A stretch of 64,000 nt of DNA from Porphyromonas macacae DSM 20710 = JCM 13914 (lineage in GTDB: Bacteria > Bacteroidota > Bacteroidia > Bacteroidales > Porphyromonadaceae). The position numbers and the translations under genes were made by a program. Below are positions 39,961 through 49,661 of this stretch, in pieces (position 1 is the first letter of the stretch; each line of letters opens with the position of its first letter). The stretch lies in the NCBI RefSeq assembly GCF_000379945.1, contig NZ_KB904152.1, positions 1 through 64,000 on the forward strand, written 5' to 3'. The notes beneath the pieces are model-generated. The model made no database searches, was not told the origin of the DNA, and was given only the letters and a program-made list of their open reading frames with translations.

Positions 39961-40929
39961 TTATTTTGTGTTAAAATCCCGTTCTGTGAACATGGCATTG
40001 TCATAAGCATCCACAATACGTTCTACCAAGGGGTGACGAACAATGTCTTTTTTATTGAACTCAATTAAACCGATGCCGGGCACATCCTGCAGAATGGAGA
40101 GTGCATCTTTCAAACCGGAACGCACCCCCCTCGGCAGATCTATCTGTGTTATATCTCCTGTGACAATCATTTTTCCCCCCATGCCCAAGCGTGTAAGAAA
40201 CATTTTCATTTGCTGTGCAGTCGTATTTTGTGCTTCGTCCAAAATAATTACCGCATCATTCAAAGTACGCCCTCTCATAAATGCCAGTGGGGCTATCTGG
40301 ATGGTGCCGTTATCCATATAATCCCTTAGCTTTGCTCCCGGTATCATTTCACCCAGTGCATCATAAAGAGGCTGCAGATAAGGATCCAGTTTATCTTTCA
40401 TTTCTCCCGGCAGGAAGCCCAATTTTTCACCGGCTTCCACAGCCGGTCTGGAAAGGATGATACGCCTTACCTGTTTGTTCTTAAGTGCTTTAACTGCCAG
40501 ACTGATTGCAATAAAAGTTTTTCCCGAGCCTGCCGGCCCGATGGCGAAGCAAAGACCGTTTTTCTCAAACTCCTCCACCAGTTTCTTTTGATTCTCACCC
40601 CGTGCGGCAATGGCTTTTCCTCCTAAGCCATACAAAATTAAGTTGTCCGGTGCTTTATTTTTTCTGTTAAGTGTATCATTACCCTGTTTCAGGTTCAATA
40701 TATCTTGCTCTGAAAGGCTGTTGTATTTACAGCAGTGCGCTTCGATAACCTCTAAAAGCCGGAGTAGTGCCTCCGTTTCACGTGCTTCTCCCAAAATCTT
40801 GATTACATTTTTATGCATCCTGATTTTTACTTTAGGGTAGATATTTGAAAGAAGGGCCAGATTAGACTGATTTACTCCTGAAAAAACATTAGGATCAGCA
40901 TCCTCCAAAATGTACAAACGTTCTGTCAT
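39961..40929 (-). CDS. phoH: PhoH family ATPase
   Basis: The 322-residue cytoplasmic protein has an N-terminal domain (about 1-90) and a RecA/helicase-like ATPase domain with Walker A GPAGSGKT (131-138) and Walker B IILDEAQN. The family is linked to RNA metabolism and often lies near ybeY; that gene is not seen here. It starts 7 bp after malQ and is 20 bp before purC, so it belongs to the malQ-phoH-purC-ubiE-aroE unit. Confidence 0.92.
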   Translation of the reverse strand: MTERLYILEDADPNVFSGVNQSNLALLSNIYPKVKIRMHKNVIKILGEARETEALLRLLEVIEAHCCKYNSLSEQDILNLKQGNDTLNRKNKAPDNLILYGLGGKAIAARGENQKKLVEEFEKNGLCFAIGPAGSGKTFIAISLAVKALKNKQVRRIILSRPAVEAGEKLGFLPGEMKDKLDPYLQPLYDALGEMIPGAKLRDYMDNGTIQIAPLAFMRGRTLNDAVIILDEAQNTTAQQMKMFLTRLGMGGKMIVTGDITQIDLPRGVRSGLKDALSILQDVPGIGLIEFNKKDIVRHPLVERIVDAYDNAMFTERDFNTK

Positions 40930-40936
40930 CTATGTA

Positions 40937-43648
40937 TCAATCTCTATTTGTCCGTTCCAATAAGCGGACAATCTCTTTTGTGAAATCCGAATATTCGGAA
41001 ATGAGTTTTTCTATCGATATGGGCATCCGGTAGTCCCATGCCTGGTGTGGGTTTTCCGGATGATTGATCTGCTCTTCTGCCGGAGATTGGATGTGAAGCC
41101 TGCGATCTATCGACATCCAGTCCGAAAGAGGTAAGATAACCAACATAGACGGACTTTGCAAGTTGTGATAGATAATGCGGTGAAAAGTTTTATCTGCATG
41201 CGGATAATCTTCCGACAAATCTTCTGAAACATCCGCCAGACGTCTCATATAGGCATCCTGGTCTTTTTTATCCAATTCTTCCCACCACAATCTTAGCGGA
41301 GCCATATCGTGCGTACTTGTGGTACAGACCGAATAGTAAGGGAAAGTTTCCGTATCATTATATCCCGAAAGTGTAAATGTTTTGGGCATTCGCTCCAATT
41401 CCAAAGAAAAAACCTGAAGCTCCTTCAACACTTCGGGCACCGATGGAGGTATCATGCCTAAATCCTCTGCACAAACCAGCATATCTGTACTTCTATGCAT
41501 CGGTATCAGACGTTTGAGAGCCGTTTGTTTCCACAGTTCGTTGTTCCTGTTGAAAAAGAAATCCAAATCCAGTTTCCTCCAGGCTTGCCGGTTTTCTGCT
41601 CCCAAGCGGTTAAACAGCAAACTTTTTTCCAAAGCAACCCGAGGGTGCAGTTTCTTATACTTATACGGGTCAGGAAGGAATAAAACCTCGGTACATAATT
41701 GTTTAAGGGCGTTTATGCTCTTTTCCCCTCCGGGGATATGAGCGGGATCGATTTCTTCATAATATTTTTGCCCGAACTGATTTAGAGTATAAAAGGAGCT
41801 TTCCGGAACCGGAATCACAAACCCTTCCCATATCAAGGCTTTGACGTATTCCCCAAAAAGAGAAGTCAGATCTTCACGGTGTATAAGCGGTATGGTGAGC
41901 ATATCTTCACGGAAATGAAACCCATATTGCTCTATTTCCTCGATAGAATAGGGAAGTGCAGGATTAAAATGCCCCAGCAGACCCGAACGATGAATAGTGG
42001 GTATCTCCCATATTCTGAAAAAACCTAATATATGGTCTACTCTAAAAGCTTGGAAGTAGTTCGACATAAACCGGAAACGCTCTTTCCACCATTTGAAATT
42101 ATTTCGTTCGCCTTCCTCCCAATTGTATGTGGGAAAGCCCCAATTTTGTCCCTCGGCCGAAAAATCGTCGGGTGGGGCACCGGCCTGTTGATTTTCGTTG
42201 AACAGCTCCGGGTGCACCCATACATCCATACCTTTTGGGGATACACCTATGGGAATATCTCCTTTAAGCAAAATGCTTTTTTCGGCAGCATATTCGCTTA
42301 CCGCTCTTAATTGGGTAAACAGCAAGAACTGGGTATACGAATAAAATAAGGCTGCATCTTTGTTCTCTTCCAATTCGAGCCACTTGGTTACAGTGTTCTG
42401 ATCATACTCGGTAAACAATGGCCATTCTGAGGGAGGAGTCCCCTGGTGAGTGTCTCGTAAAACACAATAAGCCTGATAGGGGATAAGCCATTCGGTATTT
42501 TCCATACAAAAATTGATGTACGGTCGTTTCTTTATTACAGATGCCGATTGTTCTTTGAAGTGCAGTCTTAGATATTCTTCTTTAAGCTTATAAACTTCTT
42601 TATAATCGATTCTATCCAGATTCCTCAATCCTTTTGCCCTTTGCTCGAATTTTTGCTGCTGTTCCGGGTGTTTTAGAGGAGGCAAAGCCTGAATGTCGAC
42701 ATAAATCGGGTTTATGGCATTAACCGATATATTATTATACGGATAGGAGTCTTGAATATCCCTGGTGAATGTGGTATCATTGATCGGGAGCATCTGGAAA
42801 ACATGCAGTTTCGCTTCACTTGCCCAATCAATGGCTTTGCGTAAAGAACCGAAGTCCCCGATACCGAAATCATTTTCACTTCTCAAAGAAAAAAGAGGTA
42901 TAACAACACCTGAAAAATGAGGAGAGTAGTTGTTCTCTTCAAAATGTAAACCGATGAGCGATGTTATATCATATTTGCCTGTTGGTTTTAGCTTGAAGGT
43001 CCGGTTTTCACATGTTTCCCAACGGATATTTTTTTTGTTTTCATCCGAAATAAAGAATTTGAATTTGATTTCTTTATTCATGGATAACCGGTCTATTTCT
43101 GTGGTAAAGGTCCATTCTCCTTTGCCCAGATAGTTCATCTCTAAAGCTTTTTGAGGATCCCATTCTCCAAGTTTGGGAGTATTTCCCGAAAGGTACAGAC
43201 GCATATTTTGCGGCACGGTAGGGGCATAGATCTGAAATCTCATTTTTTCACCGCCTTTCGTGCGCTTAACTTCGGGATAATGTTCTCGTTCGTGCTTAAA
43301 AAGCACATCATAAAAAGAAGAACTGTAAAAAGGAGCATTGGCCGGTCTGTCGATCCACCTGTCGTCCATAAATAACGTTTTTACAGGCTCGGTAATAAGC
43401 ATATGGTGCATTCTTTTCCATTCCCGTCTGTAAACTTCACCACGTTCATTTTTTACAAAATAATAATATACGAAATCTTTTCTGCGCCCATCGATGGAGA
43501 CTGTTCCTTCCCAACGGTCATCGCCATTTGCGGTCAACTGTAAGGCCTGTTCTCCTTCGTCCCAATTGCCCAGTTCGACAATAGAGCCCGTGATACATAA
43601 TTTTTGTCCCCATTCAGCTCTATATTTAATCGAAAACGTAATATCCAT
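40937..43648 (-). CDS. malQ: 4-alpha-glucanotransferase with two N-terminal starch-binding domains
   Basis: This amylomaltase transfers glucan chains in maltodextrin or glycogen turnover. The 903 residues begin with two CBM20-like modules (about 1-105 and 125-235, each with a WD or WE glucan-contact segment such as GNWDEGEQAL and GEWDPQKAL). The GH77 barrel follows, with PINDTT, GDIPIGVS, FRVDHILGFFR (nucleophile Asp in RVDH), CAEDLG and STHDM. It has no signal peptide. Tandem CBM20 plus GH77 is the plant DPE2-like layout, also known in Bacteroidetes. It heads the minus-strand unit. Confidence 0.93.
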   Translation of the reverse strand: MDITFSIKYRAEWGQKLCITGSIVELGNWDEGEQALQLTANGDDRWEGTVSIDGRRKDFVYYYFVKNERGEVYRREWKRMHHMLITEPVKTLFMDDRWIDRPANAPFYSSSFYDVLFKHEREHYPEVKRTKGGEKMRFQIYAPTVPQNMRLYLSGNTPKLGEWDPQKALEMNYLGKGEWTFTTEIDRLSMNKEIKFKFFISDENKKNIRWETCENRTFKLKPTGKYDITSLIGLHFEENNYSPHFSGVVIPLFSLRSENDFGIGDFGSLRKAIDWASEAKLHVFQMLPINDTTFTRDIQDSYPYNNISVNAINPIYVDIQALPPLKHPEQQQKFEQRAKGLRNLDRIDYKEVYKLKEEYLRLHFKEQSASVIKKRPYINFCMENTEWLIPYQAYCVLRDTHQGTPPSEWPLFTEYDQNTVTKWLELEENKDAALFYSYTQFLLFTQLRAVSEYAAEKSILLKGDIPIGVSPKGMDVWVHPELFNENQQAGAPPDDFSAEGQNWGFPTYNWEEGERNNFKWWKERFRFMSNYFQAFRVDHILGFFRIWEIPTIHRSGLLGHFNPALPYSIEEIEQYGFHFREDMLTIPLIHREDLTSLFGEYVKALIWEGFVIPVPESSFYTLNQFGQKYYEEIDPAHIPGGEKSINALKQLCTEVLFLPDPYKYKKLHPRVALEKSLLFNRLGAENRQAWRKLDLDFFFNRNNELWKQTALKRLIPMHRSTDMLVCAEDLGMIPPSVPEVLKELQVFSLELERMPKTFTLSGYNDTETFPYYSVCTTSTHDMAPLRLWWEELDKKDQDAYMRRLADVSEDLSEDYPHADKTFHRIIYHNLQSPSMLVILPLSDWMSIDRRLHIQSPAEEQINHPENPHQAWDYRMPISIEKLISEYSDFTKEIVRLLERTNRD

Positions 43649-43679
43649 AAATTTTGTAAAAGTGCTCTTGTTTAATATA

Positions 43680-43687
43680 CAAAGGTA
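43680..43687 (-). promoter_or_regulatory. Candidate -7 box of the malQ operon
   Basis: On the minus strand TACCTTTG fits TAnnTTTG exactly, 31 bp before the malQ start. A second exact box (TATATTTG) lies farther upstream at 43822-43829. Neither has an exact -33 TTG at the usual distance. Confidence 0.4.
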
Positions 43688-43902
43688 AAAAAACGGGTAG
43701 TATTACGGGTAATCTTAATTATCTGTTTTTTTAGTTTTCTTGTAATCAATTAAACATAATAATGATTATAAAATTTTATTGATATAAAAACAGAAATGAT
43801 TTGAAACGGTATCGATTGAAACAAATATAAAGACCTAACAGCATGAATATCAAGGAAAAACATGGAAACTTGAAATGCTGGAAAAAATCCTTAAGGAAAA
43901 TG

Positions 43903-43993
43903 AAAATTCTCTGCCTGATGGATTTTCAACGAAGTTAACTTGGATTTTTATTCTTTGCCTGAAGAATTTTCAACCATCAGGCAGAAAATTTCA
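43903..43993 (+). repeat. Dispersed palindromic repeat family 1, copy C
   Basis: The left arm CTGCCTGATGG, the core GAAGTTAACTTGG and the right arm CCATCAGGCAG are all present, so the large palindrome is complete. The CAGTACACGTCA end is missing; it stops near TTTCAG. It lies between the pckA terminator and the malQ promoter region. Apart from this repeat, the promoter boxes and the terminator, the 448 bp gap holds nothing I can recognise. Confidence 0.85.
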
Positions 43994-44033
43994 GATTGCC
44001 AATGAATTGGATTTTCTTTTAAGAAAGAATTAC

Positions 44034-44070
44034 ATAAAAAGAAACCCCGAGAAAATATTTCTCGAGGTTC
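44034..44070 (-). terminator. Rho-independent terminator of pckA
   Basis: On the minus strand a 12 bp stem with one G-U pair (44058-44069 with 44043-44054) has a 3 nt loop and is followed by a T tract, 27 bp past the pckA stop. Confidence 0.88.
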
Positions 44071-44096
44071 TTATTATTAAATTCGGTAAATGCTTA

Positions 44097-45704
44097 TCAG
44101 AGTTTTGGACCCGCACATACCAGAGCTTTTCCGGACTCATTGGTCGTGAACTTATCGAAGTTCTTGATAAAGCGTTCTGCCAGATCTTTTGCTTTTGTTT
44201 CCCATTCTGAAACATCTGCATAGGTATCACGAGGATCCAAAATTTGGGGATCTACACCCGGTAATGCCGTGGGAACTGTAAAATCAAAGTAAGGAATAGA
44301 CTTGGTCGGAGCTTTATCGATAGAACCGTCCAAAATGGCATCGATTATACCACGGGTATCTTTGATGGAAATTCGTTTCCCTGTGCCATTCCAACCGGTA
44401 TTCACCAAATAAGCTGTAGCTCCTGTTTTTTCCATTTTTTTCACCAATTCTTCCGCATATTTAGTTGGATGCAGAGAAAGGAATGCAGCCCCGAAACAAG
44501 CCGAGAATGTAGGTGTAGGCTCTGTAATACCCCGCTCGGTACCGGCTAATTTTGCTGTAAATCCGGACAGGAAATAGTACTTCGTTTGTTCGGGAGTAAG
44601 AATAGAAACCGGAGGCAATACACCGAAAGCATCTGCAGACAGGAAGATAACTTTGTTTGCATGACCGGCGTGCGAAATGGGTTTAACGATATTATCGATA
44701 TGATAAATCGGATAAGAAACACGGGTATTTTCCGTTACGGACTTATCGGAGAAGTCGATCTTGCCGTTGGCATCTACAGTCACGTTCTCAAGTAAAGCAT
44801 CTCTACGGATGGCATTGTAAATATCAGGTTCGTTTTCCTTACTCAGGTTAATAACCTTGGCATAACAACCTCCCTCAAAGTTGAAAATACCGTTGTCATC
44901 CCAACCGTGTTCGTCGTCACCGATCAGTTTACGTTTGGGATCTGTAGACAAAGTGGTTTTACCGGTACCGGATAAACCGAAGAAAATGGCCGTTTCCTTA
45001 TCATCCATACTGGTATTGGCCGAACAGTGCATGGAAGCCATTCCGGCCAAAGGCAAACGATAGTTCATGTAAGAAAACATACCCTTCTTCATTTCACCAC
45101 CATACCAGGTGTTAATGATAACCTGTACTTTTTCCGTCAGGTTGAATACAACGGCCGTTTCGGAATTCAAGCCTAACTCCTTGTAGTTTTCGACCTTGGC
45201 TTTGGAGGCATTCATTACCACGAAATCCGGTTCCCCGAAATTCTCCAACTCGGCTTTGGTAGGACGGATAAACATGTTCGTAACAAAATGAGCCTGCCAT
45301 GCGACTTCCATGATGAAACGGATCTTGATACGGCTGTTTTCATTGGCTCCGCAGAAAGCGTCGACTACATAAAGCGGTTTATTGCACAATTCATTTACCG
45401 CAATCTTTTTAATAGCTTTCCACGCTTCCGGAGATACGGGTTTGTTGTCGTTTTTATATTCTTCGGATGTCCACCAGATGGTATTCCGTGTGGTATCGTC
45501 CAGAACAAAGAATTTATCTTTCGGTGAACGGCCGGTATAAACTCCGGTCATTACGTTCACTGCTCCTAATTCTGTTAATTGACCTTTTTCATAGCCTTCG
45601 AGATCTGATTTTGTTTCATGCTCGAATAAAAGTTCGTATGAAGGATTGTGAAAAATCTCTTTTACGCCTGTGATCCCATACTTGGATAAATCTAAATTGC
45701 TCAT
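44097..45704 (-). CDS. pckA: Phosphoenolpyruvate carboxykinase (ATP)
   Basis: The enzyme interconverts oxaloacetate and phosphoenolpyruvate. In anaerobic Bacteroidales it can run toward oxaloacetate (fumarate respiration) or toward gluconeogenesis. The 535 residues are of the ATP type: the kinase-1a P-loop GLSGTGKT (243-250), metal motif DDEH (263-266), TGRSPKDKF (57-65) and SMHCSAN. It is flanked by a terminator downstream and a TAnnTTTG box upstream, so it is probably monocistronic. Confidence 0.97.
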   Translation of the reverse strand: MSNLDLSKYGITGVKEIFHNPSYELLFEHETKSDLEGYEKGQLTELGAVNVMTGVYTGRSPKDKFFVLDDTTRNTIWWTSEEYKNDNKPVSPEAWKAIKKIAVNELCNKPLYVVDAFCGANENSRIKIRFIMEVAWQAHFVTNMFIRPTKAELENFGEPDFVVMNASKAKVENYKELGLNSETAVVFNLTEKVQVIINTWYGGEMKKGMFSYMNYRLPLAGMASMHCSANTSMDDKETAIFFGLSGTGKTTLSTDPKRKLIGDDEHGWDDNGIFNFEGGCYAKVINLSKENEPDIYNAIRRDALLENVTVDANGKIDFSDKSVTENTRVSYPIYHIDNIVKPISHAGHANKVIFLSADAFGVLPPVSILTPEQTKYYFLSGFTAKLAGTERGITEPTPTFSACFGAAFLSLHPTKYAEELVKKMEKTGATAYLVNTGWNGTGKRISIKDTRGIIDAILDGSIDKAPTKSIPYFDFTVPTALPGVDPQILDPRDTYADVSEWETKAKDLAERFIKNFDKFTTNESGKALVCAGPKL

Positions 45705-45845
45705 TCTAATTAGATGTTAAATGATTATTGTAATTGTGAAATTTTCTCTCTTTTAATTCCCATCAACCCTTTATGAGAATACTGCTATGTTTGTAACAAG
45801 CAAATATTCATCTATGTTGTATAAATACTTCATCCTAACTATCTA

Positions 45846-45853
45846 CAAATATA
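45846..45853 (-). promoter_or_regulatory. Candidate -7 box of pckA
   Basis: TATATTTG on the minus strand is an exact TAnnTTTG match. A TTG lies 23 bp upstream, a little farther than the usual 19-20. Confidence 0.4.
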
Positions 45854-45960
45854 ACACAATTAAGGAAAAAAATACTCAATAATATCCGAATAATACGATT
45901 AACTCTGAAAATAAAATAAGATCATCCGCAAATAAAGCAAGTTAATATCCAGAATTTGAA

Positions 45961-45991
45961 TTGATTATGTGATTTTGTTTAATTAAATTTG
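45961..45991 (+). promoter_or_regulatory. Candidate promoter of the SIMPL-domain gene (TTG-N20-TAAATTTG)
   Basis: TTG at 45961-45963 and TAAATTTG at 45984-45991 are 20 bp apart, a good fit to the Bacteroidetes -33/-7 promoter. The start codon at 46016 is 25 bp downstream. Confidence 0.55.
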
Positions 45992-46015
45992 AAAGAAAAC
46001 CCAATTTACATTGTT

Positions 46016-46747
46016 ATGAAAAATAATTCTTTAATCATCACCATTATTGCTTCGGTTGCTTTGATTCTGGCAGCTGCGGTTTTTGGCTCTCGAATAGCTC
46101 AAATAAAGAAACCGGCTAAGGCCGTAAAAGTGACCGGAATATGTGAGCGGACATTTGAGAGCGACCTGATTGTCTGGAAAGCCAGATTCAGTGCACAAAA
46201 CATGGATCTCCAATCCGGTTTCTCGCAACTGAAAGAAGATCGGGAGCAGGTTTTGAAATTTCTGGAGGGTAAAGGAATTGCAAAAGATATGATAGACCTA
46301 TCTTCTATCAGCGTAGAGAAAATGTTCGATTCAAGGTATAACAACAATAATTACTACAACGTTTTTACGGGCTATAAACTGACTCAGACCGTGAAAATCG
46401 AGAGCAATGATGTGGACAAAATCGAAAAAATAAGTAAAGACGTTACCGAACTCATTAACAATGATGTGATGATCGAGTCGGAAATGCCCAAGTACTACTA
46501 CACCAAGCTGGATGATCTGAAGATAGAGATGTTGGAAAACGCCTCGGCCGATGCTTATGAGAGAGCTTCCGTGATTGCACAAGGAAGTAAGAGCAAAATC
46601 GACAGGCTTACTCAATCTCAAATGGGCGTTTTTCAGATTGTGGGCTACAATTCCGATGAAGATTATAGCTGGGGTGGAACTTTTAATACGTCAAGCAGAA
46701 AGAAGACAGCTTCGATTACGGTTAAATCGACTTTTACTCTTAAGTAA
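46016..46747 (+). CDS. SIMPL-domain (DUF541) protein with N-terminal membrane anchor
   Basis: The 243-residue protein starts MKNNSLIITIIASVALILAA in shortened form: an N-terminal hydrophobic anchor or signal, so the rest should be periplasmic. The SIMPL/DUF541 domain (about 30-240) includes KVTGICERTFESDL and ends TASITVKSTFTLK. Relatives such as E. coli YggE are linked to oxidative stress, but no mechanism is agreed. I used the ATG at 46016; a TTG at 45989 would fall on the promoter box. It is a single-gene unit. Confidence 0.85.
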   Translation: MKNNSLIITIIASVALILAAAVFGSRIAQIKKPAKAVKVTGICERTFESDLIVWKARFSAQNMDLQSGFSQLKEDREQVLKFLEGKGIAKDMIDLSSISVEKMFDSRYNNNNYYNVFTGYKLTQTVKIESNDVDKIEKISKDVTELINNDVMIESEMPKYYYTKLDDLKIEMLENASADAYERASVIAQGSKSKIDRLTQSQMGVFQIVGYNSDEDYSWGGTFNTSSRKKTASITVKSTFTLK

Positions 46748-46910
46748 GAGATATAACTGTCATCGTTTAATAAAAGCAACGGTATGTCATCATACGCAAA
46801 ATACTGCATTGCTTGCGACCTTCGGCTTCGGTCACGTACTTTTTAGCACGGTCTCTTGAGTCTCGTCTTAGGCCGCCTTGTACTTTACGCTTTCTGACGT
46901 ACCTAAAAGG
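46748..46910. other. Non-coding stretch with small hairpin, origin unknown
   Basis: This stretch differs from the AT-rich spacers around it: it is richer in G and C and contains a small inverted repeat, GACC-TTCGGCTTC-GGTC, at about 46819-46835. Short frames across it look random. It abuts repeat copy F, so it may be flanking debris of an older insertion. Confidence 0.4.
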
Positions 46911-47077
46911 GGGTGTGTCAAAACATGAAATTGAGAGAAGTTTCCTTTCATATCGATAGTTACCACCCTTTCTAATCAAATAAAACAATCGCTATCATTG
47001 AGTTTTTAGCTCTTTGATAGCGATTGTTCTTTACAAATGACAGTTGATTTAGGCAGAATGGAGTTTTGACACAGCTC
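46911..47077 (-). repeat. Dispersed MITE-like repeat family 2, copy F (intact ends)
   Basis: The 167 bp element has inverted ends TGTGTCAAAAC (46914-46924) and GTTTTGACACA (47063-47073). A perfect internal 13 bp stem, ACAATCGCTATCA (46985-46997) with TGATAGCGATTGT (47015-47027), encloses a 17 nt loop. It is nearly identical to copy E in reverse. It sits between the convergent SIMPL and miaA genes, where no other terminator is evident, and its stem may serve as one. Confidence 0.85.
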
Positions 47078-47084
47078 CTTTATT

Positions 47085-47999
47085 TTATAACTTTCTCTTG
47101 AAAACGGTTAAAACTTCTTTGACTTGCTCCGATAAGGGAAGCATGGCATCGATCATGTTTAACTTTATTCCTCTTCGTTCCATACCCCGAAACCAGGTCA
47201 TTTGTCTTTTGGCAAACTGATGGATGGCTATTTCGAGTTGTTCGGCCATCTCTTGATAAGAAATTTCCCCGATTACATATAGTGTAACGTATTTATACTC
47301 CAAACCGTAGTATATAAGATCTTCTGCTTTTACTCCGGAGGCAAGCAGTCTTTCCACTTCCTGGGTCATACCTGCTTTCAAACGTTTTTGTAATCGGGCC
47401 GAAATTCTTGCCCGCCTTTCTTCTCGTGGCAGATCCAGGCAAAAATTGACGCTGTTTACAGGAGGGAATCCCGTTTTCTCGGTAGGATGCTTACTGATAT
47501 AGTCTGCAATCTCAATAGCTCTTATCGTTCGTCTTGGATTGTCGATGTCCGTTTGATTATGCAGAGGACCGTAACCCTTCAGTCTTGTAACGAGTTCATC
47601 CATAGAAAAATGAGACAATTCTTTCCTCAGAGACTCATTTGCAGGAACATCGGGAAGGTTGTATCCTCTTAAAATACTTTCTGCATACATACCTGTACCG
47701 CCACATATAATCGGATGCTCTATTCCTCTTGAATAAATATCTTCTAAGGCTTTATGGCAATCGTGTTGAAATTCAAACAGATTGTATCGTTCGCCGGCAT
47801 TACGAATATCGATAAGATGATATTTGATCTCTTTTCCTTTAACGATGTAATCTTCAAGGTCTTTTCCTGTACCGAGATCCATACCTTTATAGACCTGTCG
47901 ACTGTCTGCGCTTATAACTTCACTGCCCAGCTCGAAGGCGAGCCGGGCAGCAAGTCTTGTTTTTCCGGAGGCCGTAGGGCCTAAAAGAGTCAGAATCAT
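47085..47999 (-). CDS. miaA: tRNA dimethylallyltransferase
   Basis: MiaA adds a dimethylallyl group to A37 of tRNAs that read codons starting with U. The 304 residues show the P-loop GPTASGKT (7-14), [17 protein letters not shown], the GGTGMY motif and RQMTWFRG. The start overlaps the guaB stop by 4 bp, so the two are coupled. The stop lies 7 bp from repeat copy F. Confidence 0.95.
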   Translation of the reverse strand: MILTLLGPTASGKTRLAARLAFELGSEVISADSRQVYKGMDLGTGKDLEDYIVKGKEIKYHLIDIRNAGERYNLFEFQHDCHKALEDIYSRGIEHPIICGGTGMYAESILRGYNLPDVPANESLRKELSHFSMDELVTRLKGYGPLHNQTDIDNPRRTIRAIEIADYISKHPTEKTGFPPVNSVNFCLDLPREERRARISARLQKRLKAGMTQEVERLLASGVKAEDLIYYGLEYKYVTLYVIGEISYQEMAEQLEIAIHQFAKRQMTWFRGMERRGIKLNMIDAMLPLSEQVKEVLTVFKRKL

Positions 48000-49492
48000 T
48001 CGCGTTCTTTTCTAATGACATCGTGTGCACCTCCCTCAATAATGGAAGTGCTTGATACTAATGTTATTTTGGCAGAACGATGCAGTTGTTCGAGATTGAT
48101 ACTCCCGCAGCTACACATGGTTGCTTTTATTTTACTGAGAGTAAGATCGAGATTGTCTTTCAGCTTACCGGCATAGGGTACATAGCTGTCCACACCTTCT
48201 TCAAATTTAAGTCCGGCATTGCCACCACTGTCGTATCTCTGCCAGTTTTGTGCTCTGTTTGAGCCTTCCCCCCAATACTCTTTTACATAGTTATTGCCGA
48301 TTTTCAGTTTACGCGTGGGCGATTCATCAAAGCGGGCAAAGTAGCGCCCCATCATCAAAAAGTCCGCTCCCATGGCCAAAGCCAAAGTCATGTGGTAATC
48401 ATGTACGATACCCCCGTCGCTACAGATGGGAATGTATATGCCATGCTTCTCAAAATATTCATTACGGGCTTTTGCCACATCCATAACAGCCGTTGCTTGT
48501 CCGCGACCGATACCTTTTTGTTCACGCGTAATACAGATACTGCCTCCGCCGATACCTATCTTAATGAAATCAGCCCCGGCATCGGCTAAAAAATTAAATC
48601 CTTCTGCATCTACGATATTTCCGGCACCTACGGCTACCTTATCGCCATAGTTGGCCTTAATCCATTTGAGCGTATCGCCTTGCCATTCGGAGAAACCGTC
48701 GGAAGAATCGATACATAAAACATCGGCTCCTGCTTCTATCAATGCCGGTACACGCTCTTTATAGTCACGGGTGTTTATGCCGGCACCTACTAATAACGTT
48801 TTGGTTTCTTTATTAGAAAGCTCAAGGGGATTTTCCTTGTGACTGTCGTAGTCTTTGCGGAAAACAAAATATATAAGTCTGCCCTTTTCATCCACAATGG
48901 GCAATGTATTCAACTTATGATTCCAAATAATGTTGTTGGCTTCTTTCAGAGAAATCCCATATTTGCCCACGGTCAGTTTTTCCATTGGAGTCATGAAGTC
49001 TTTAACTTTTTTATCCAAACTGTCCGTACCGATACGGTAATCTCTACTTGTAATGATTCCGCACAATTTGCCGTTCGGAGTACCGTCTTCGGTAACACCT
49101 ATCGTACTGTGTCCGGTAATTTCACGGATTTTCAACACATCTTGCAGCTCATCTTCCGGACGTACATTGGCATCGCTGGTTACGAATCCGGATTTGAACT
49201 TCTTTACCCGGTGTACCATCTCTGCCTGTTCTTCTATCGTCTGTGAACCATAGATAAAAGATAAACCTCCGTTACGAGCCAATGCAATCGCCAATGTATC
49301 ATTGGAAACGGACTGCATGATAGCCGAAACAAAAGGTATATTAAGATGAATACGTGATTCTTCGCCCTTCTTATAACGTATCAAAGGAGTTTTTAAGCTG
49401 ACATTGTCCGGGGTACATTCATGGGTTGTCAATCCGGGAATAAGAAGGTATTCACCGAAGGTGTGTGATAGTTCGTTAATTAATAGAGCCAT
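47996..49492 (-). CDS. guaB: IMP dehydrogenase, divergent type resembling the Tritrichomonas enzyme
   Basis: The enzyme oxidises IMP to XMP, the committed step to GMP. The 498 residues have the barrel interrupted by a CBS pair (about 103-222). The catalytic loop [18 protein letters not shown] places the catalytic Cys at 320; DSSDG starts with Asp262, and EYWGEGS and the C-terminal [12 protein letters not shown] follow. The loop and C-terminal half ([17 protein letters not shown]) agree with what I recall of Tritrichomonas foetus IMPDH (catalytic Cys319) much more than with the common bacterial GuaB loop GPGSICTTR. It is the first gene before miaA. Confidence 0.92.
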   Translation of the reverse strand: MALLINELSHTFGEYLLIPGLTTHECTPDNVSLKTPLIRYKKGEESRIHLNIPFVSAIMQSVSNDTLAIALARNGGLSFIYGSQTIEEQAEMVHRVKKFKSGFVTSDANVRPEDELQDVLKIREITGHSTIGVTEDGTPNGKLCGIITSRDYRIGTDSLDKKVKDFMTPMEKLTVGKYGISLKEANNIIWNHKLNTLPIVDEKGRLIYFVFRKDYDSHKENPLELSNKETKTLLVGAGINTRDYKERVPALIEAGADVLCIDSSDGFSEWQGDTLKWIKANYGDKVAVGAGNIVDAEGFNFLADAGADFIKIGIGGGSICITREQKGIGRGQATAVMDVAKARNEYFEKHGIYIPICSDGGIVHDYHMTLALAMGADFLMMGRYFARFDESPTRKLKIGNNYVKEYWGEGSNRAQNWQRYDSGGNAGLKFEEGVDSYVPYAGKLKDNLDLTLSKIKATMCSCGSINLEQLHRSAKITLVSSTSIIEGGAHDVIRKERE

Positions 49493-49557
49493 TTTTCAAA
49501 TTATTTTATCCGGGTAATTTCTTTTATATATCTATTAAAACTATTAGGAGACAATAC

Positions 49558-49565
49558 AAAAGTAA
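49558..49565 (-). promoter_or_regulatory. Candidate -7 box of guaB
   Basis: TACTTTTG on the minus strand fits TAnnTTTG exactly, 65 bp before the guaB start. No -33 TTG at the expected distance was found. Confidence 0.35.
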
Positions 49566-49661
49566 TACTTTTAAGCTATACTTAAGTAAAGAAAGGCTTT
49601 GTACAAGCTGTTTCTGCAGAGTGTTTTGAGGAACAGTTTTTTCGTTTTTGTTATAGCTCTC

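Larger units (their letters stand above)
45705..46015. other. Divergent intergenic region of pckA and the SIMPL-domain gene
   Basis: The gap of 311 bp is AT-rich and contains promoter boxes for both directions. The pckA box lies about 142 bp before its start codon, so its transcript would carry a long leader of about 135 nt. I saw no known riboswitch in that leader. Confidence 0.5.

Noticed and set aside
43649-44096. Small RNA or tRNA gene in the pckA-malQ gap
   Set aside because: No cloverleaf or known RNA motif was seen; the hairpins are explained by repeat copy C and the pckA terminator.
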